DNA from: JACPVF01 sp964502095
GTDB lineage: Bacteria; Chloroflexota; Anaerolineae; Anaerolineales; Villigracilaceae
Assembly (NCBI GenBank): GCA_964502095.1
Contig: CAZCUF010000001.1
Span: 310,001-374,000, forward strand
Direction: 5' to 3'
Length of the DNA stretch: 64,000 nt
In this document: positions 50,854 through 60,156 of the stretch, in pieces
Layout of the letters: every line of letters starts with the position of its first letter
How positions within the stretch are numbered: position 1 is the stretch's first letter
Notes under the pieces: model-generated
The model's input: only the letters and a program-made list of their open reading frames with translations
The model's database searches: none
Told to the model about the DNA's origin: nothing
Translations under genes and position numbers: made by a program

Positions 50854-52137
50854 TTACTTGGAAACGCTCTGGCCTTCCATGCCTTCGAGCAACTGCGGCA
50901 GGTACCAGATCTGCAAATCGGTGGCGGCTTCGCCGTCTGCCAGGTAGGACGTTCCATCCTGCAGGTTCAGCGGGCCTTTCCACAGATTCAAGCCACCGGC
51001 CAGTTCGGAGATGAATCCGTCCAGCTTGGTGGAGGCGTCAGCGCTCAGGCCATCGCCCTTATTGAAGCCGACTGCGCTGGTATCCGGATCGTTGATGTTC
51101 TTCCAATCCGGGCCATTCCACTGGAAGCCTTCCTGCCAGGTACCGTCCATGGCGGTCTTGACCGTAGCGGCGAAGGCCGGTCCCCAGTTAAAGTATGGGA
51201 CGCCCAAACAGATATCGGGCGCGACACTGCAGTTCGTCTTGTAGTCGTAAGCCAGGGCATAGGTGTACTTGCCGGCATCGTGCATCTTCTTGGCTTCGAC
51301 CAATGCCTCGGTGGTATCAATACCGGAGACGACCACATCGTAGCCGCTGTTGAAGAAATCATCGGCGACCTGTGTCGGGTCGGAAGTTACACCGGGGATG
51401 TTGAACCAGAAGCCGATCCAGGTGACTTTGAAGGACAGCTTGGCAGGATCGTTCTTAAGGATGTTGGTCCAGCAATATTTGGCGCCCAGGTAAGCCGATG
51501 AAGCCAAACGCCGGGTTTCATCGTTGATCAATGGGCCAAGATAACCGATCTTGCCAGATTTGGAGGTCAGGGCGGCGGCGCAACCGGCGATCAACTTGCC
51601 ATATTCCATGCGGCCCATGATATCCACCTGGTTGGGAGAATCCTGATAGTTCTTTCCTTCCTTCCAGGTCCAGTCATCCGAGACGCCGACCACATAGATA
51701 TCCGGATGGGCTTTGGCGAATTTCAGGGCTTCGTCTTTCATATCATCTGAGTTGAAGAAAACGATCTTGGCGCCCTGCGAAACCAACTGCTCGGCCAACT
51801 GGGAGGCAGTTTGCCCCGGATAAGAAGGTGAGCCGGAGTAAACGTTCTCCAGGTAAACCAGCTTGGTATTCGGCACATTCTGAATTACATATTGCACGCC
51901 ATCGAAGGTCGCCTGGCTAAATCCCTGATCGTTCTTCGGGCCAACCAGCAGGATGCCGATTGTGAAAGGCTCGGCAGATGGAGCCGTAGTGGGAGCTTCA
52001 GTCGCGGTCGGTGCCGCGGGCACTGCGGGCGCGGAGGTTGCGGGGGCGGCAGTCGGGGTCGCCGGGGTGCCGCACGCGGAAAGAACCATTGCGAATACTG
52101 CCATCAACATGGCAAGTCGCCAAACCATCTTACGCAT
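50854..52137 (-). CDS. BMP-family substrate-binding lipoprotein 2
   Basis: A 427-residue lipoprotein of the Bmp/PnrA family: lipobox ending at Cys22 ('MVLSAC'), a Pro/Ala/Thr linker to about residue 55, then the binding fold ('FTIGILLVGPKNDQGFSQAT', 'GYDVVVSGIDTTEALVEAKK'). It is about 100 residues longer than binding protein 1, mainly in the linker and C-terminal lobe, and the two are only distantly alike, so different ligands are likely. First gene of importer 2; SD AAGGAG. A TAAAAT-like box lies about 95 bases upstream. Confidence 0.88.
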   Translation of the reverse strand: MRKMVWRLAMLMAVFAMVLSACGTPATPTAAPATSAPAVPAAPTATEAPTTAPSAEPFTIGILLVGPKNDQGFSQATFDGVQYVIQNVPNTKLVYLENVYSGSPSYPGQTASQLAEQLVSQGAKIVFFNSDDMKDEALKFAKAHPDIYVVGVSDDWTWKEGKNYQDSPNQVDIMGRMEYGKLIAGCAAALTSKSGKIGYLGPLINDETRRLASSAYLGAKYCWTNILKNDPAKLSFKVTWIGFWFNIPGVTSDPTQVADDFFNSGYDVVVSGIDTTEALVEAKKMHDAGKYTYALAYDYKTNCSVAPDICLGVPYFNWGPAFAATVKTAMDGTWQEGFQWNGPDWKNINDPDTSAVGFNKGDGLSADASTKLDGFISELAGGLNLWKGPLNLQDGTSYLADGEAATDLQIWYLPQLLEGMEGQSVSK

Positions 52138-52283
52138 ATCTTCTTCTCCTTTTTGATTAGTTAGTAACGCAACAACCCAAATTTCACAAAAGTTTTAAAG
52201 AACACCTCCTTTCCATGACTTATTTGCACATCATTTTATCATCTAACCATTTTAGAACAAACTTCCTGATAAGAGCCGAACGC

Positions 52284-54332
52284 TCAGTCTTCTGGACAAG
52301 CAAATTTCGTCCTGACTTCCTGCATGGCGTTCTCCTTTGAAGAACTCGAGGGAGTATCCGCCGCGATGCGCGACCACAACTTGCACAACATGGGGTCGAT
52401 GTAAACCGGTGAAACCCGATGCGATTGGCTGGAATACTGAAGCGCCTTGGCCCAATCGCCCACATGAGCATAGCCCTCGATAAAAACAAACCGCTCCGCA
52501 GGATCATTGGGATAATCGCTCAACGCAAAAGCCCGATCGCCCAACTTTGCGACTTCATCCCAGCGTCCCATTTGACGCGCCAGATCGGCCTGCTCGAAAT
52601 AATAGCACCAGCCATGCGCCGGTTCCGGCTCATAGACCTTTGGCATGCGCGCCGTTTCGCTGGTTTGAATCCACTCTGTAGATGAAAGCGCGGCGCCTTC
52701 GCGCATCATGTATTGATCGGGGATGAAATGATTCTGCGAATCGATCTCAGGATCGAGCACGCGCAGGCAGGCCGGCGGCAGATAATAAAACGAAATCACT
52801 TGCGAAGTACTGCCCCTGAAACTCCCGGCCAAATAATCGTAACTCAACGAAATTCCCTTATCGAGCGCAGGCAGGGCGCCGTTCAAGCGGTTGGTGGGAT
52901 AAAAAAGCAGGTACGGAATCTGGTTGGAGTCCGCTTTCAGATTCGGCGCGTAGATCCAGGTCAGCGCGGCGCTGAGGGAGTTATCGGCATAGAAATTCAA
53001 CGCGCCCTCATTGAGCAGTACCAGCGTGTTCGCTTGAATGCCCGGCGCGCGCCAGGTCATCTGCCAGAAGAGATTCTTCTGCGTTTGCCAATCGCGGCTG
53101 AAATCGGTGGCCCACAAGAACTGCCGCCCCGCCGCAATGCTAATAAACAGAATCAACAGTGCATAGCGCAAGCGTTCCGATGGAAGCAGGGCGATCAATC
53201 CGCCCAGAATCAGGCTTACGCCGAGCATGGAAGGCAGGGTGGAGCGATTGGCTGGGAACGCCAGAGAGACAGGCAAGTCCGTGAGCCAGAACGGTGCGCT
53301 GGCAAAGGGCAACATCACCAAACCCAGAATCATGGCCAGCCATGCGCCGTGCTTGTCATTTGTCTCCTCCCGGTTCTGCCGAGACCAGAAGGCAAACAAT
53401 AGAATCGCATATGTGACTGCGATCACTGCAACATACAACGCGATCGTGCGCGCCCCATGCACGGCAGGATTGGGCAATTGAAAAGCCTGCGCCCACGCCA
53501 GCGCGCTCACCGTCCACATGCTTTGCAGTGCGTTCGCGCCCAGCGCAAGAAGCGTGTGAACAAAGTCCGCTTGCAGGCGCGGCAGGAGACCCAGCCCATA
53601 GACTTGGTTATTGAAAATGAACAAACGGGATAAGACCGCGGCCGCGAACACGGCCAGATAAGGCGTCCACAGCTTGAGGGTCCGTTTGAAGCGGCTGGAA
53701 AGATCCAACGGCTCGGCGCGCAGGGCGATCCAAATCAACGCGGCGCGCGTCAATTCGAGCAGGAAGAAATATTCCATCATCCACAAACTGAGCGCGGAAA
53801 ATAACATACCCAGAACAGTGAACGGCCAGAAGAGACGCCGCAGACTCCATAACATGCAAAGTTGTGAGAAGAGGAAAAATGCGAGGACAATGAAAAAGTG
53901 ACTGAAAAGGAAAGCAGTCCACTGGGCGTTGAAACCCGGATAGACCAGGAACAATAGACCGACGCCCAATGCAAAGCGCGGCTGTCTCGGCCAAAGTTGC
54001 ACTGTAACCGCCCACACCAATACCGCAGTGAGCCAGCGCCAGAACAATGCAAAAATCTGCCAATCGAGAGGCACTTGCGGAAGGAAGCGCGTGGTCAGTT
54101 GGTACAACAATCCCCACACCGGGCGATTGTTGGAGAAATAACGCGTGAGCGCCTGCGGCCCAAGCTCATAACGAATCCACGAGATGGGCAGGTCGTCCCA
54201 ATAAAAGCCCATTCTGGGGAGGAGCAATCCATAGGCAAGAATCGAGATCGACGCGAGCAGAATCGGCACTGCCCACTTCCAATGCATAAAGTTACGAATG
54301 CGGCTCAAGAACGACGACAAGTATGTTCTCAT
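52284..54332 (-). CDS. GT-C-type polytopic membrane protein
   Basis: A 682-residue protein with 11-12 helices in the first 460 residues and a large soluble C-terminal part about 480-682. The acidic pair in the first outer loop, 'GFYWDDLPISW', is the mark of GT-C glycosyltransferases that use lipid-linked sugars. The tail ends in helices resembling TPR ('DEVAKLGDRAFALSDYPNDP', 'AKALQYSSQSHRV'). The frame extends to 54569, but the ATG at 54332 begins right before the first helix and is the likely start. It separates the importer and catabolic operons and shows no link to either. Confidence 0.72.
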   Translation of the reverse strand: MRTYLSSFLSRIRNFMHWKWAVPILLASISILAYGLLLPRMGFYWDDLPISWIRYELGPQALTRYFSNNRPVWGLLYQLTTRFLPQVPLDWQIFALFWRWLTAVLVWAVTVQLWPRQPRFALGVGLLFLVYPGFNAQWTAFLFSHFFIVLAFFLFSQLCMLWSLRRLFWPFTVLGMLFSALSLWMMEYFFLLELTRAALIWIALRAEPLDLSSRFKRTLKLWTPYLAVFAAAVLSRLFIFNNQVYGLGLLPRLQADFVHTLLALGANALQSMWTVSALAWAQAFQLPNPAVHGARTIALYVAVIAVTYAILLFAFWSRQNREETNDKHGAWLAMILGLVMLPFASAPFWLTDLPVSLAFPANRSTLPSMLGVSLILGGLIALLPSERLRYALLILFISIAAGRQFLWATDFSRDWQTQKNLFWQMTWRAPGIQANTLVLLNEGALNFYADNSLSAALTWIYAPNLKADSNQIPYLLFYPTNRLNGALPALDKGISLSYDYLAGSFRGSTSQVISFYYLPPACLRVLDPEIDSQNHFIPDQYMMREGAALSSTEWIQTSETARMPKVYEPEPAHGWCYYFEQADLARQMGRWDEVAKLGDRAFALSDYPNDPAERFVFIEGYAHVGDWAKALQYSSQSHRVSPVYIDPMLCKLWSRIAADTPSSSSKENAMQEVRTKFACPED

Positions 54333-54369
54333 GCAGGTTATCAGATTCGATGATGCATGGATAAAATAA

Positions 54370-54404
54370 ATCTGGCGGAAGCCGCGCGTCGGTTTTCGCC
54401 AGAT
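54370..54404 (-). terminator. Terminator of the purine operon
   Basis: Reverse strand stem ATCTGGCG / CGCCAGAT extended by AAAA / TTCC partial pairing, followed by TTTATTTTATCC, 8 bases after the carbamate kinase stop. It marks the end of the six-gene operon. Confidence 0.72.
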
Positions 54405-54411
54405 CACTGCA

Positions 54412-55365
54412 CTATGGGACGATCCAGGTGCCGGTCTCGCCTTTGAGGGCGCGGCCAATATTTTCCGGATTCGTGATGACGGCCTGCTTACCTCCAGCTT
54501 CAAGAAAACGGACAATGGCCTGAACTTTGGGCGCCATCGAACCTTTGGCGAAGTGTGAGCCTTCAGCAAGATGTTGTTTCGCTTCGGCCAGCGTGATTTT
54601 ATCGAGCCACTTTTGATCGGGCTTTCCGAAATTCAAGGCGGCTTTCTCGACCGCGGTGGAGATGACGAACACTTCTGCACCGACGTTATGAGCCAGCAGG
54701 CTCGAGCCAAAATCTTTGTCAATCACCGCGGCCACGCCTTCGAGATCGCCCTGTGCATTTCGAATGACAGGAATCCCGCCGCCGCCTGTGGAGATGACGA
54801 TCACGCCCGCGCTGATCAATGCCCTGATCGCTTCGATTTCGACGATCTCTTTCGGAAGCGGCGAAGCCACCACGCGGCGCCAGCCGCGCCCGGCATCTTC
54901 GACCACAGTCCAGCCCATTTCCTTTTCGCGGCGTTTCGCCTCGGCTTGTTCCATAAAACCGCCAATGGGTTTGGATGGATTCCTGAAAGCCGGGTCTTTA
55001 TCATCCACCAACACTTGCGTGACAACCGTAGCGACCGGTTTATTGATCCCGCGGCGCTTGAGTTCGTTCTGCAGATTCTGTTGCAGGGCATAACCGATGG
55101 CGCCCTGACTGTCCGCGCCGCACACATCCAACGGGACCTCGTGCATACCTTCGACCTTCGCGGCGATCTCGGAACGCCTTAAAATAAATCCAACTTGCGG
55201 CCCGTTACCGTGACCAATCACGACTTCGTAACCAGCTTCGATCATGTCCGCGATATGAATGCACGTATCTTTCGCGGCCTGATACTGGTCCTCCACCGAC
55301 TGGTGATTCTTATCCTTGATGAGTGAATTGCCACCGATGGCGATGACAGCGACTTTTTTAGCCAT
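54412..55365 (-). CDS. arcC: Carbamate kinase
   Basis: Makes ATP and carbamate from carbamoyl phosphate and ADP. The 317 residues show 'AIGGNSLIKD' and 'GHGNGPQVG' (phosphate-binding loops) and 'VISTGGGGIPVI', typical of the amino-acid-kinase family. Sixth and last gene of the operon, 11 bases after the carbamoyltransferase. In this context (no arcA or arcB) it corresponds to YqeA of the E. coli purine cluster and is probably the energy-yielding step of the pathway. Confidence 0.95.
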   Translation of the reverse strand: MAKKVAVIAIGGNSLIKDKNHQSVEDQYQAAKDTCIHIADMIEAGYEVVIGHGNGPQVGFILRRSEIAAKVEGMHEVPLDVCGADSQGAIGYALQQNLQNELKRRGINKPVATVVTQVLVDDKDPAFRNPSKPIGGFMEQAEAKRREKEMGWTVVEDAGRGWRRVVASPLPKEIVEIEAIRALISAGVIVISTGGGGIPVIRNAQGDLEGVAAVIDKDFGSSLLAHNVGAEVFVISTAVEKAALNFGKPDQKWLDKITLAEAKQHLAEGSHFAKGSMAPKVQAIVRFLEAGGKQAVITNPENIGRALKGETGTWIVP

Positions 55366-55376
55366 AAGCGTTGCCT

Positions 55377-56366
55377 CTATGCCATCGTCAAGGCCATGAC
55401 GGCCTTCTGCGCGTGCAGGCGGTTTTCGGCTTCGTCGAACACAACCGAATTCGGGCCGTCAAGGACTTTGCTGGTGACTTCGATGTCGCGGTCGGCGGGG
55501 AGCGGATGCATATAAATGGCGTCCTTGTGAGCGACTTTGAGTTTTCCGTCGTCCATCAGCCAGTTCTTGAAGGAATCCTGCAGTTTCTTGCCCTCGGTCT
55601 TATCGGTGGTAGTGAGAAGCGGTCCCCACGATTTGGCGTAGATCACATCCGCGTCCTTGCAGGCTTCGGTCATGCCATCCTTGCTGTCGATGATCTCGAA
55701 GGATGTACCGGCGATCTTCGCCTGCTCCTTCGCCTGCTCGACAATATCAGGCATGAGTTGGAAGCCGGGCGGGTAGGCCAGTGTCACGTCCATGCCGAAG
55801 CGGGGCATTTGCAAAATCAGCGACTGGGGAACAGAGATCGGCTTGAGATATGAAGCGGCATATGCCCACGAGACCACGATCTTTTTCTTGCGCAGGTCAC
55901 GGCCTTTCTTTTCCATGATGGTCATCAGATCGGCGAGGCATTGAAAAGGATGATAAATATCGCATTGCATGTTCAGCACCGGCGCGCGGCTGGATTTTGC
56001 AACCGCGTTCAGGTATTTGTTGCCGTCGCCAAAATCACAGTGGCGGATGGCGATGCCGTCGAAATAACGGCCAAAAATTTCGCCGATTTCGACGGGCGTA
56101 TCGCCGTGCGAGATTTGCGTGGTGGCGCTGTCAATGAACGCGCCATGCCCGCCGAGTTGGGCCATGCCCGCCTCGAACGAGCCGCGCGTGCGCGTGGACG
56201 AGAAGAAGAACAGCATCGCCAGCACTTTGTCGCGTAAATAAGCGTGCGGTTCGCCAAGGGCGCGTTTACGTTTTAAGTCCCAGGCCACATCTAAAACGGT
56301 TTCGACTTCCTCTTTGGTGAAGTCGAGGTCGCCGATGAAATCACGGCCTCGAAAATTGGTTTGCAT
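55377..56366 (-). CDS. ygeW: Knotted carbamoyltransferase YgeW
   Basis: A 329-residue member of the aspartate/ornithine carbamoyltransferase superfamily. The carbamoyl-phosphate motif is 'SSTRTRGSFE' near residue 56, followed by 'HGDTPVEIGE' and 'CDIYHPFQCLADLMTI', and the second-domain motif 'HPLPADRD' is near the C-terminus. The extra segments and lack of the arginine-pathway substrate motifs fit the YgeW group, whose acceptor is not firmly known. Run in reverse (phosphorolysis of a carbamoylated ring-opening product) it would feed the carbamate kinase encoded 11 bases downstream. Confidence 0.9.
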   Translation of the reverse strand: MQTNFRGRDFIGDLDFTKEEVETVLDVAWDLKRKRALGEPHAYLRDKVLAMLFFFSSTRTRGSFEAGMAQLGGHGAFIDSATTQISHGDTPVEIGEIFGRYFDGIAIRHCDFGDGNKYLNAVAKSSRAPVLNMQCDIYHPFQCLADLMTIMEKKGRDLRKKKIVVSWAYAASYLKPISVPQSLILQMPRFGMDVTLAYPPGFQLMPDIVEQAKEQAKIAGTSFEIIDSKDGMTEACKDADVIYAKSWGPLLTTTDKTEGKKLQDSFKNWLMDDGKLKVAHKDAIYMHPLPADRDIEVTSKVLDGPNSVVFDEAENRLHAQKAVMALTMA

Positions 56367-56404
56367 TGGAACCTCCGAAAATTAAGATAATAGAATTCGA
56401 TCAA

Positions 56405-57598
56405 CTAACGCATCAGCGAAGGGAGCAGTGCGTAAAATTCCGTAGCTCTGACCATGTCATCCATCGGCACCTGATCGTTCAAGCCATGCGCGGTGGTTTC
56501 GATCCCCGCCGCGAAAATGATCGTGGGGATATTCGCTTTGCCAGCCCAATAGGTTCCGTTGGTGGAAAAATTCAATTTACCGGTTTTGGGTGTGCCGCCC
56601 CACAACTGCTTGGCGGTTTCCATGCCTGCTTTCACCAGCGGATGATCCTCTTCCAGCGCCCACGGCGGATAATATTTGCTGACCGGGAAGACAAACCCGG
56701 TGTAACTGGGAACATCGTAGAATAATTCTTCCACACGGATCTGGCCGCGCTGATCGGCGGGGATCAAGGCTTCCACCTGCTTGACCGCCTCGTCTTTCGT
56801 TTCGCCGAAGGTCAGGCGCCGGTCAATATAAATCGTGCATTCATCCGGCACTGCATTGAGCGAAGGAGTCTGGCATTCGATCTTGCTGACCGTGATGCGT
56901 CCCTGTCCCAGAAACGCGTCGGTGTGCAATTGATCGTTCAAATCGCGGATGCCGGCGATGATCGGCAGCATTTTGTAAATGGCATTATCGCCGAGTTGAT
57001 TCGACGCGGCGTGGATGGAGCGCCCCTTGGCAACCACTTTGAGTTCGACGCGCCCTTTATGCCCGCGATAGACATTCATCTCGGTGGGTTCGCCCACCAC
57101 CACCCAATCCGGGCGGATCTTCGGGTCCACTTCGACGAACGTATTCGGCGCGATACCGTCACAATCTTCTTCCATGTTTCCGAAGTAATAGGCGGTATAG
57201 CCATCGAGCAATCCCAGATCGCGGGCGATGGCCAAGCCGTAAATCATGCCGGGAGTGGACTGCTTCTCATCCCCCGCGCCGCGTGCGTAGAAAATTCCGT
57301 TTTCCAGTTTTCCCTTGAACGGGTCCCATTGCCATTGGCTTTCGTCGCCGATGCCGACCGTATCAATGTGCGAATCATAAACAAAGACTTTTTTGCCATT
57401 GCCGATGCGGCCGATGACGTTGCCCATCTTATCGAAGCGCACTTCGTCGAACTTGAGGCGTTTCATCTCCTCGCCGATACGCGTGCCTACATTCTTGATG
57501 TCGCCCATCATCGAAGGAATGGCGACAATCTCGCGCATGAATTTGACGATATCTTCCTGCGCCGCGCCCACACGTTGTTTAATTTCTTTGACTGACAT
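56405..57598 (-). CDS. ygeY: YgeY-type M20-family hydrolase
   Basis: A 397-residue zinc-dependent amidohydrolase of the M20 peptidase/deacylase family. Metal ligands are in 'VYDSHIDTVG' (HxD) and 'NMEEDCDG' (the catalytic and ligand Glu pair), and 'VVGEPTE' follows. It matches the group called YgeY, linked in E. coli with YgeW and carbamate kinase. The ATG at 57598 is chosen, although AAAGGAG lies 12 bases away; a GTG at 57607 is only 3 bases from it. Likely cleaves an amide in a ring-opened purine product. Confidence 0.88.
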   Translation of the reverse strand: MSVKEIKQRVGAAQEDIVKFMREIVAIPSMMGDIKNVGTRIGEEMKRLKFDEVRFDKMGNVIGRIGNGKKVFVYDSHIDTVGIGDESQWQWDPFKGKLENGIFYARGAGDEKQSTPGMIYGLAIARDLGLLDGYTAYYFGNMEEDCDGIAPNTFVEVDPKIRPDWVVVGEPTEMNVYRGHKGRVELKVVAKGRSIHAASNQLGDNAIYKMLPIIAGIRDLNDQLHTDAFLGQGRITVSKIECQTPSLNAVPDECTIYIDRRLTFGETKDEAVKQVEALIPADQRGQIRVEELFYDVPSYTGFVFPVSKYYPPWALEEDHPLVKAGMETAKQLWGGTPKTGKLNFSTNGTYWAGKANIPTIIFAAGIETTAHGLNDQVPMDDMVRATEFYALLPSLMR

Positions 57599-57635
57599 AC
57601 GAATCACGATCTCCTTTAACGAACAAAATTGTTGA

Positions 57636-58349
57636 CTAGCCGCCCACGCGGCGGACTACATGGAACTTAAAATAACCGGGAATAAAATAGCTGAATGTAT
57701 AGGTCACAACCTTACCTGCCGCATCATAGACCTGCGAATTGAAATGCAATAACACATCGCCGCGCTGAATTTCGAGCGCCTTGGCCACCTCCGCAGTGGC
57801 GCCGATGGCTGTAATATTGGCACGCGACATTTTCAGCGGGTCGCCGCGGTGAATGAGGTAATCCAGCACCGAGCCGCGAAAGGATTCGGGCAATTCATCC
57901 GGGCGGAAAATTTCCTCGGGCAGGGTATCCACCAGATAAGCCACCGGCCGGCTGTCGGTACGGACGACGCGGCTGACGCGCGTGACGCGCGTCTCCAACG
58001 GCACATTCAACCCATCGGCCTGCTCCTGATCGGCCAATAGTCTTTCCACGCGCAAATCACTGACAGCCACCTCCAGATTCTGACGTTTGGTCATCGTATC
58101 CAAACTTTCCAGCACTTCCAACCCGCTCTCGATGATGGGCACCTGCCCAACCGCGAACGTCCCCGCACCCTGACGGCGGCGAATCAAACCCTGCGCTTCG
58201 AACGTGCGCATGGCTTCGCGCAAGGTGGCGCGCGAAACGCCCATTTGTTTGGCAAGCTCCGGCTCGGAGGGCAGTCTATGCCCCGCCGGGGTATGCCCGA
58301 TCAATACAGATAGTTCCGTCTGCAATCGTTGAAACGGGAAATTAGCCAT
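57636..58349 (-). CDS. GntR-family repressor with UTRA ligand domain
   Basis: A 237-residue regulator. The N-terminal winged helix spans about 5-70 ('RLPSEPELAKQMGVSRATLREAMRTFEAQGL'), and a UTRA (HutC-type) effector domain follows, about 90-235 ('SRVVRTDSRPVAYLVDTLP'). It is the third gene of the operon, its ATG overlapping the ade stop by 8 bases (GGAG seven bases before). It is the natural candidate to bind the palindromes at 61563-61579 (its own operon) and 32445-32461. The effector is presumably a purine or a ring-opened product. Confidence 0.87.
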   Translation of the reverse strand: MANFPFQRLQTELSVLIGHTPAGHRLPSEPELAKQMGVSRATLREAMRTFEAQGLIRRRQGAGTFAVGQVPIIESGLEVLESLDTMTKRQNLEVAVSDLRVERLLADQEQADGLNVPLETRVTRVSRVVRTDSRPVAYLVDTLPEEIFRPDELPESFRGSVLDYLIHRGDPLKMSRANITAIGATAEVAKALEIQRGDVLLHFNSQVYDAAGKVVTYTFSYFIPGYFKFHVVRRVGG

Positions 58350-60141
58350 GTGCATTCTCCAGAACAGGCACGAAATCGAACCTGGTTACATCCACAAGCC
58401 CTTTATCGGAAAGGCGCAATTCGGGGATTACCACCAATGCCAGCAAACTCAACTGCATATTCGGGTTATTGAGCGCACAGCCGCATTTACGAAAACCATC
58501 CAGCACCGTCTCCGCTTTCTTCGCCACGATATCGGCGCGCTCGGCAGACATCAACCCCGCGATCTCCAATTCCACCCGGCCGATCACCCTGCCATTTTTC
58601 ACCACCACCTGCCCACCGTTCATTTTGGCAAGAGTGTTGGCCGCCAGCGCCATATTGGCTTCGTCCGTTCCAACCACGATCATGTGATGACTATCATGAG
58701 CCACTGTTGAACCAATGGCGCATTTTTCCTTGAAGCCAAAACCGCTGACCAAACCGACCGTTATACCGCCCGTTCCCTGATGCCGTTCGACCACGGCAAT
58801 TTTCGCCAGGTCGTTTTTTATATCGGGATGAACCTCCCCATCGTTCAGCCCGACTTCCATTTCCAGATGACGAGTCGGCGCCTGATTCTCGATCACGCCG
58901 ATTACATGAGCGGTCGCGCGAGACCCGAGGCCTGCTTCCGCTTTCAAGGCAAAATCTTCCGCTTTGAGAGCGCGCTTCAAATGCACGGATCTGACCGCCC
59001 AGGACGGATGCGCAACCTTCGGCAGTTCCACTTTCCATTTCCCGTTTTCCGCGATGACCTGTCCTTTGGCCATCACCCAATCGGCTTTGAAATTCCCCAG
59101 GTCTTTTGCCAGCACAATATCCGCCCAGCGGCCGGGCGCGATCATGCCGATTTCGCGCGTCAACCCAAAATGTTCGGCGGCGTTGATCGTCATCATCTGG
59201 ATCGCTGTTATCGGATCCAGTCCCTGTTCGATGGCGTGCCGCAGAACACGGTCCATGTGACCGTCGTGGGAGATCGTCTGCGCGTGCGAGTCGTCGGTAC
59301 AGAGAATGAAGCGGCGTGAATCCAATTTTTTCTCGGTGATGGCTCCCACCTGCGCGGCCACATCCTGCCAGGCGGAACCGTATCTCAGCATGGCCTTCAT
59401 GCCCTGACGAACGCGCGCCACCGCATCTTCGAGACGCGTGCCCTCATGGTCATCCTCCGGGCCGCCTGCCACATACCCATGAAACGGGAGTCCGAGATCG
59501 GGCGAGGCATAATGCCCGCCGATGGTTTTATTGACGGCGCGCGTCGCGGCCATCTCGGCCAGCATTTTCTCATCGCCGTTATACACGCCGGGAAAATTCA
59601 TCATCTCGCCCAGGCCGATAACGCCCGGCCAGGTCATCGCTTCGGCCACTTCGTCCGGGCCAATCGAAGCGCCCGGCGTCTCCAACCCCGGCGCGGACGG
59701 CACACAGGACGGCATCTGCACCCAAACGTGGATCGGTTGTTTGGCGGCTTCATCCACCATCAACTTCACGCCCTTGAGTCCGAAGATGTTCGCCATTTCG
59801 TGCGGGTCCACAAACATACCGGTTGTGCCGCGCACCGCCACCGCGCGCACGAACTCCGTCACCGTCACCATACCAGACTCGACGTGCATATGTGCGTCGA
59901 GCAGGCCAGGCACAAGATAACGGCCTTTGGCGTCGATCACTTTGGTACCTTTGCCAATGGCGTGTTTGGCGCTCCCGCCGACAAACGCGATATGCCCGTC
60001 TTTGACGGCCACATCGGCATGCGGCAGAATTTCCCCCGATTGCACATTTACCCACTGACCGTTTTGAATCACGAAATCCGCCGGTTTGCGGCCCATGGCA
60101 ACATCGACCAGTGCGCGGGTAAGTTTGATGGATGAGGACAT
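58342..60141 (-). CDS. ade: Adenine deaminase
   Basis: Hydrolyses adenine to hypoxanthine and ammonia. The 599 residues show 'GLLDAHMHVESGM' (metal HxH and Glu), 'FVDPHEMANIFG', 'IGGHYASPDL' and 'CTDDSHAQ', all characteristic of the bacterial Ade/YerA family. Second gene of the operon, 15 bases after the first. It supplies hypoxanthine to the XdhD-like hydroxylase. Confidence 0.94.
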   Translation of the reverse strand: MSSSIKLTRALVDVAMGRKPADFVIQNGQWVNVQSGEILPHADVAVKDGHIAFVGGSAKHAIGKGTKVIDAKGRYLVPGLLDAHMHVESGMVTVTEFVRAVAVRGTTGMFVDPHEMANIFGLKGVKLMVDEAAKQPIHVWVQMPSCVPSAPGLETPGASIGPDEVAEAMTWPGVIGLGEMMNFPGVYNGDEKMLAEMAATRAVNKTIGGHYASPDLGLPFHGYVAGGPEDDHEGTRLEDAVARVRQGMKAMLRYGSAWQDVAAQVGAITEKKLDSRRFILCTDDSHAQTISHDGHMDRVLRHAIEQGLDPITAIQMMTINAAEHFGLTREIGMIAPGRWADIVLAKDLGNFKADWVMAKGQVIAENGKWKVELPKVAHPSWAVRSVHLKRALKAEDFALKAEAGLGSRATAHVIGVIENQAPTRHLEMEVGLNDGEVHPDIKNDLAKIAVVERHQGTGGITVGLVSGFGFKEKCAIGSTVAHDSHHMIVVGTDEANMALAANTLAKMNGGQVVVKNGRVIGRVELEIAGLMSAERADIVAKKAETVLDGFRKCGCALNNPNMQLSLLALVVIPELRLSDKGLVDVTRFDFVPVLENAHG

Positions 60142-60156
60142 TTTTCTCCTGTGAGA

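Noticed and set aside
52713..53402. 229-codon forward frame over the GT-C gene
   Set aside because: Shadow of a hydrophobic protein, seen as a Gln/Arg-rich translation; no ribosome site.
54412..55365. Arginine deiminase pathway as the role of carbamate kinase
   Set aside because: No arginine deiminase (arcA) and the neighbouring carbamoyltransferase is of the YgeW kind, not ornithine-specific.
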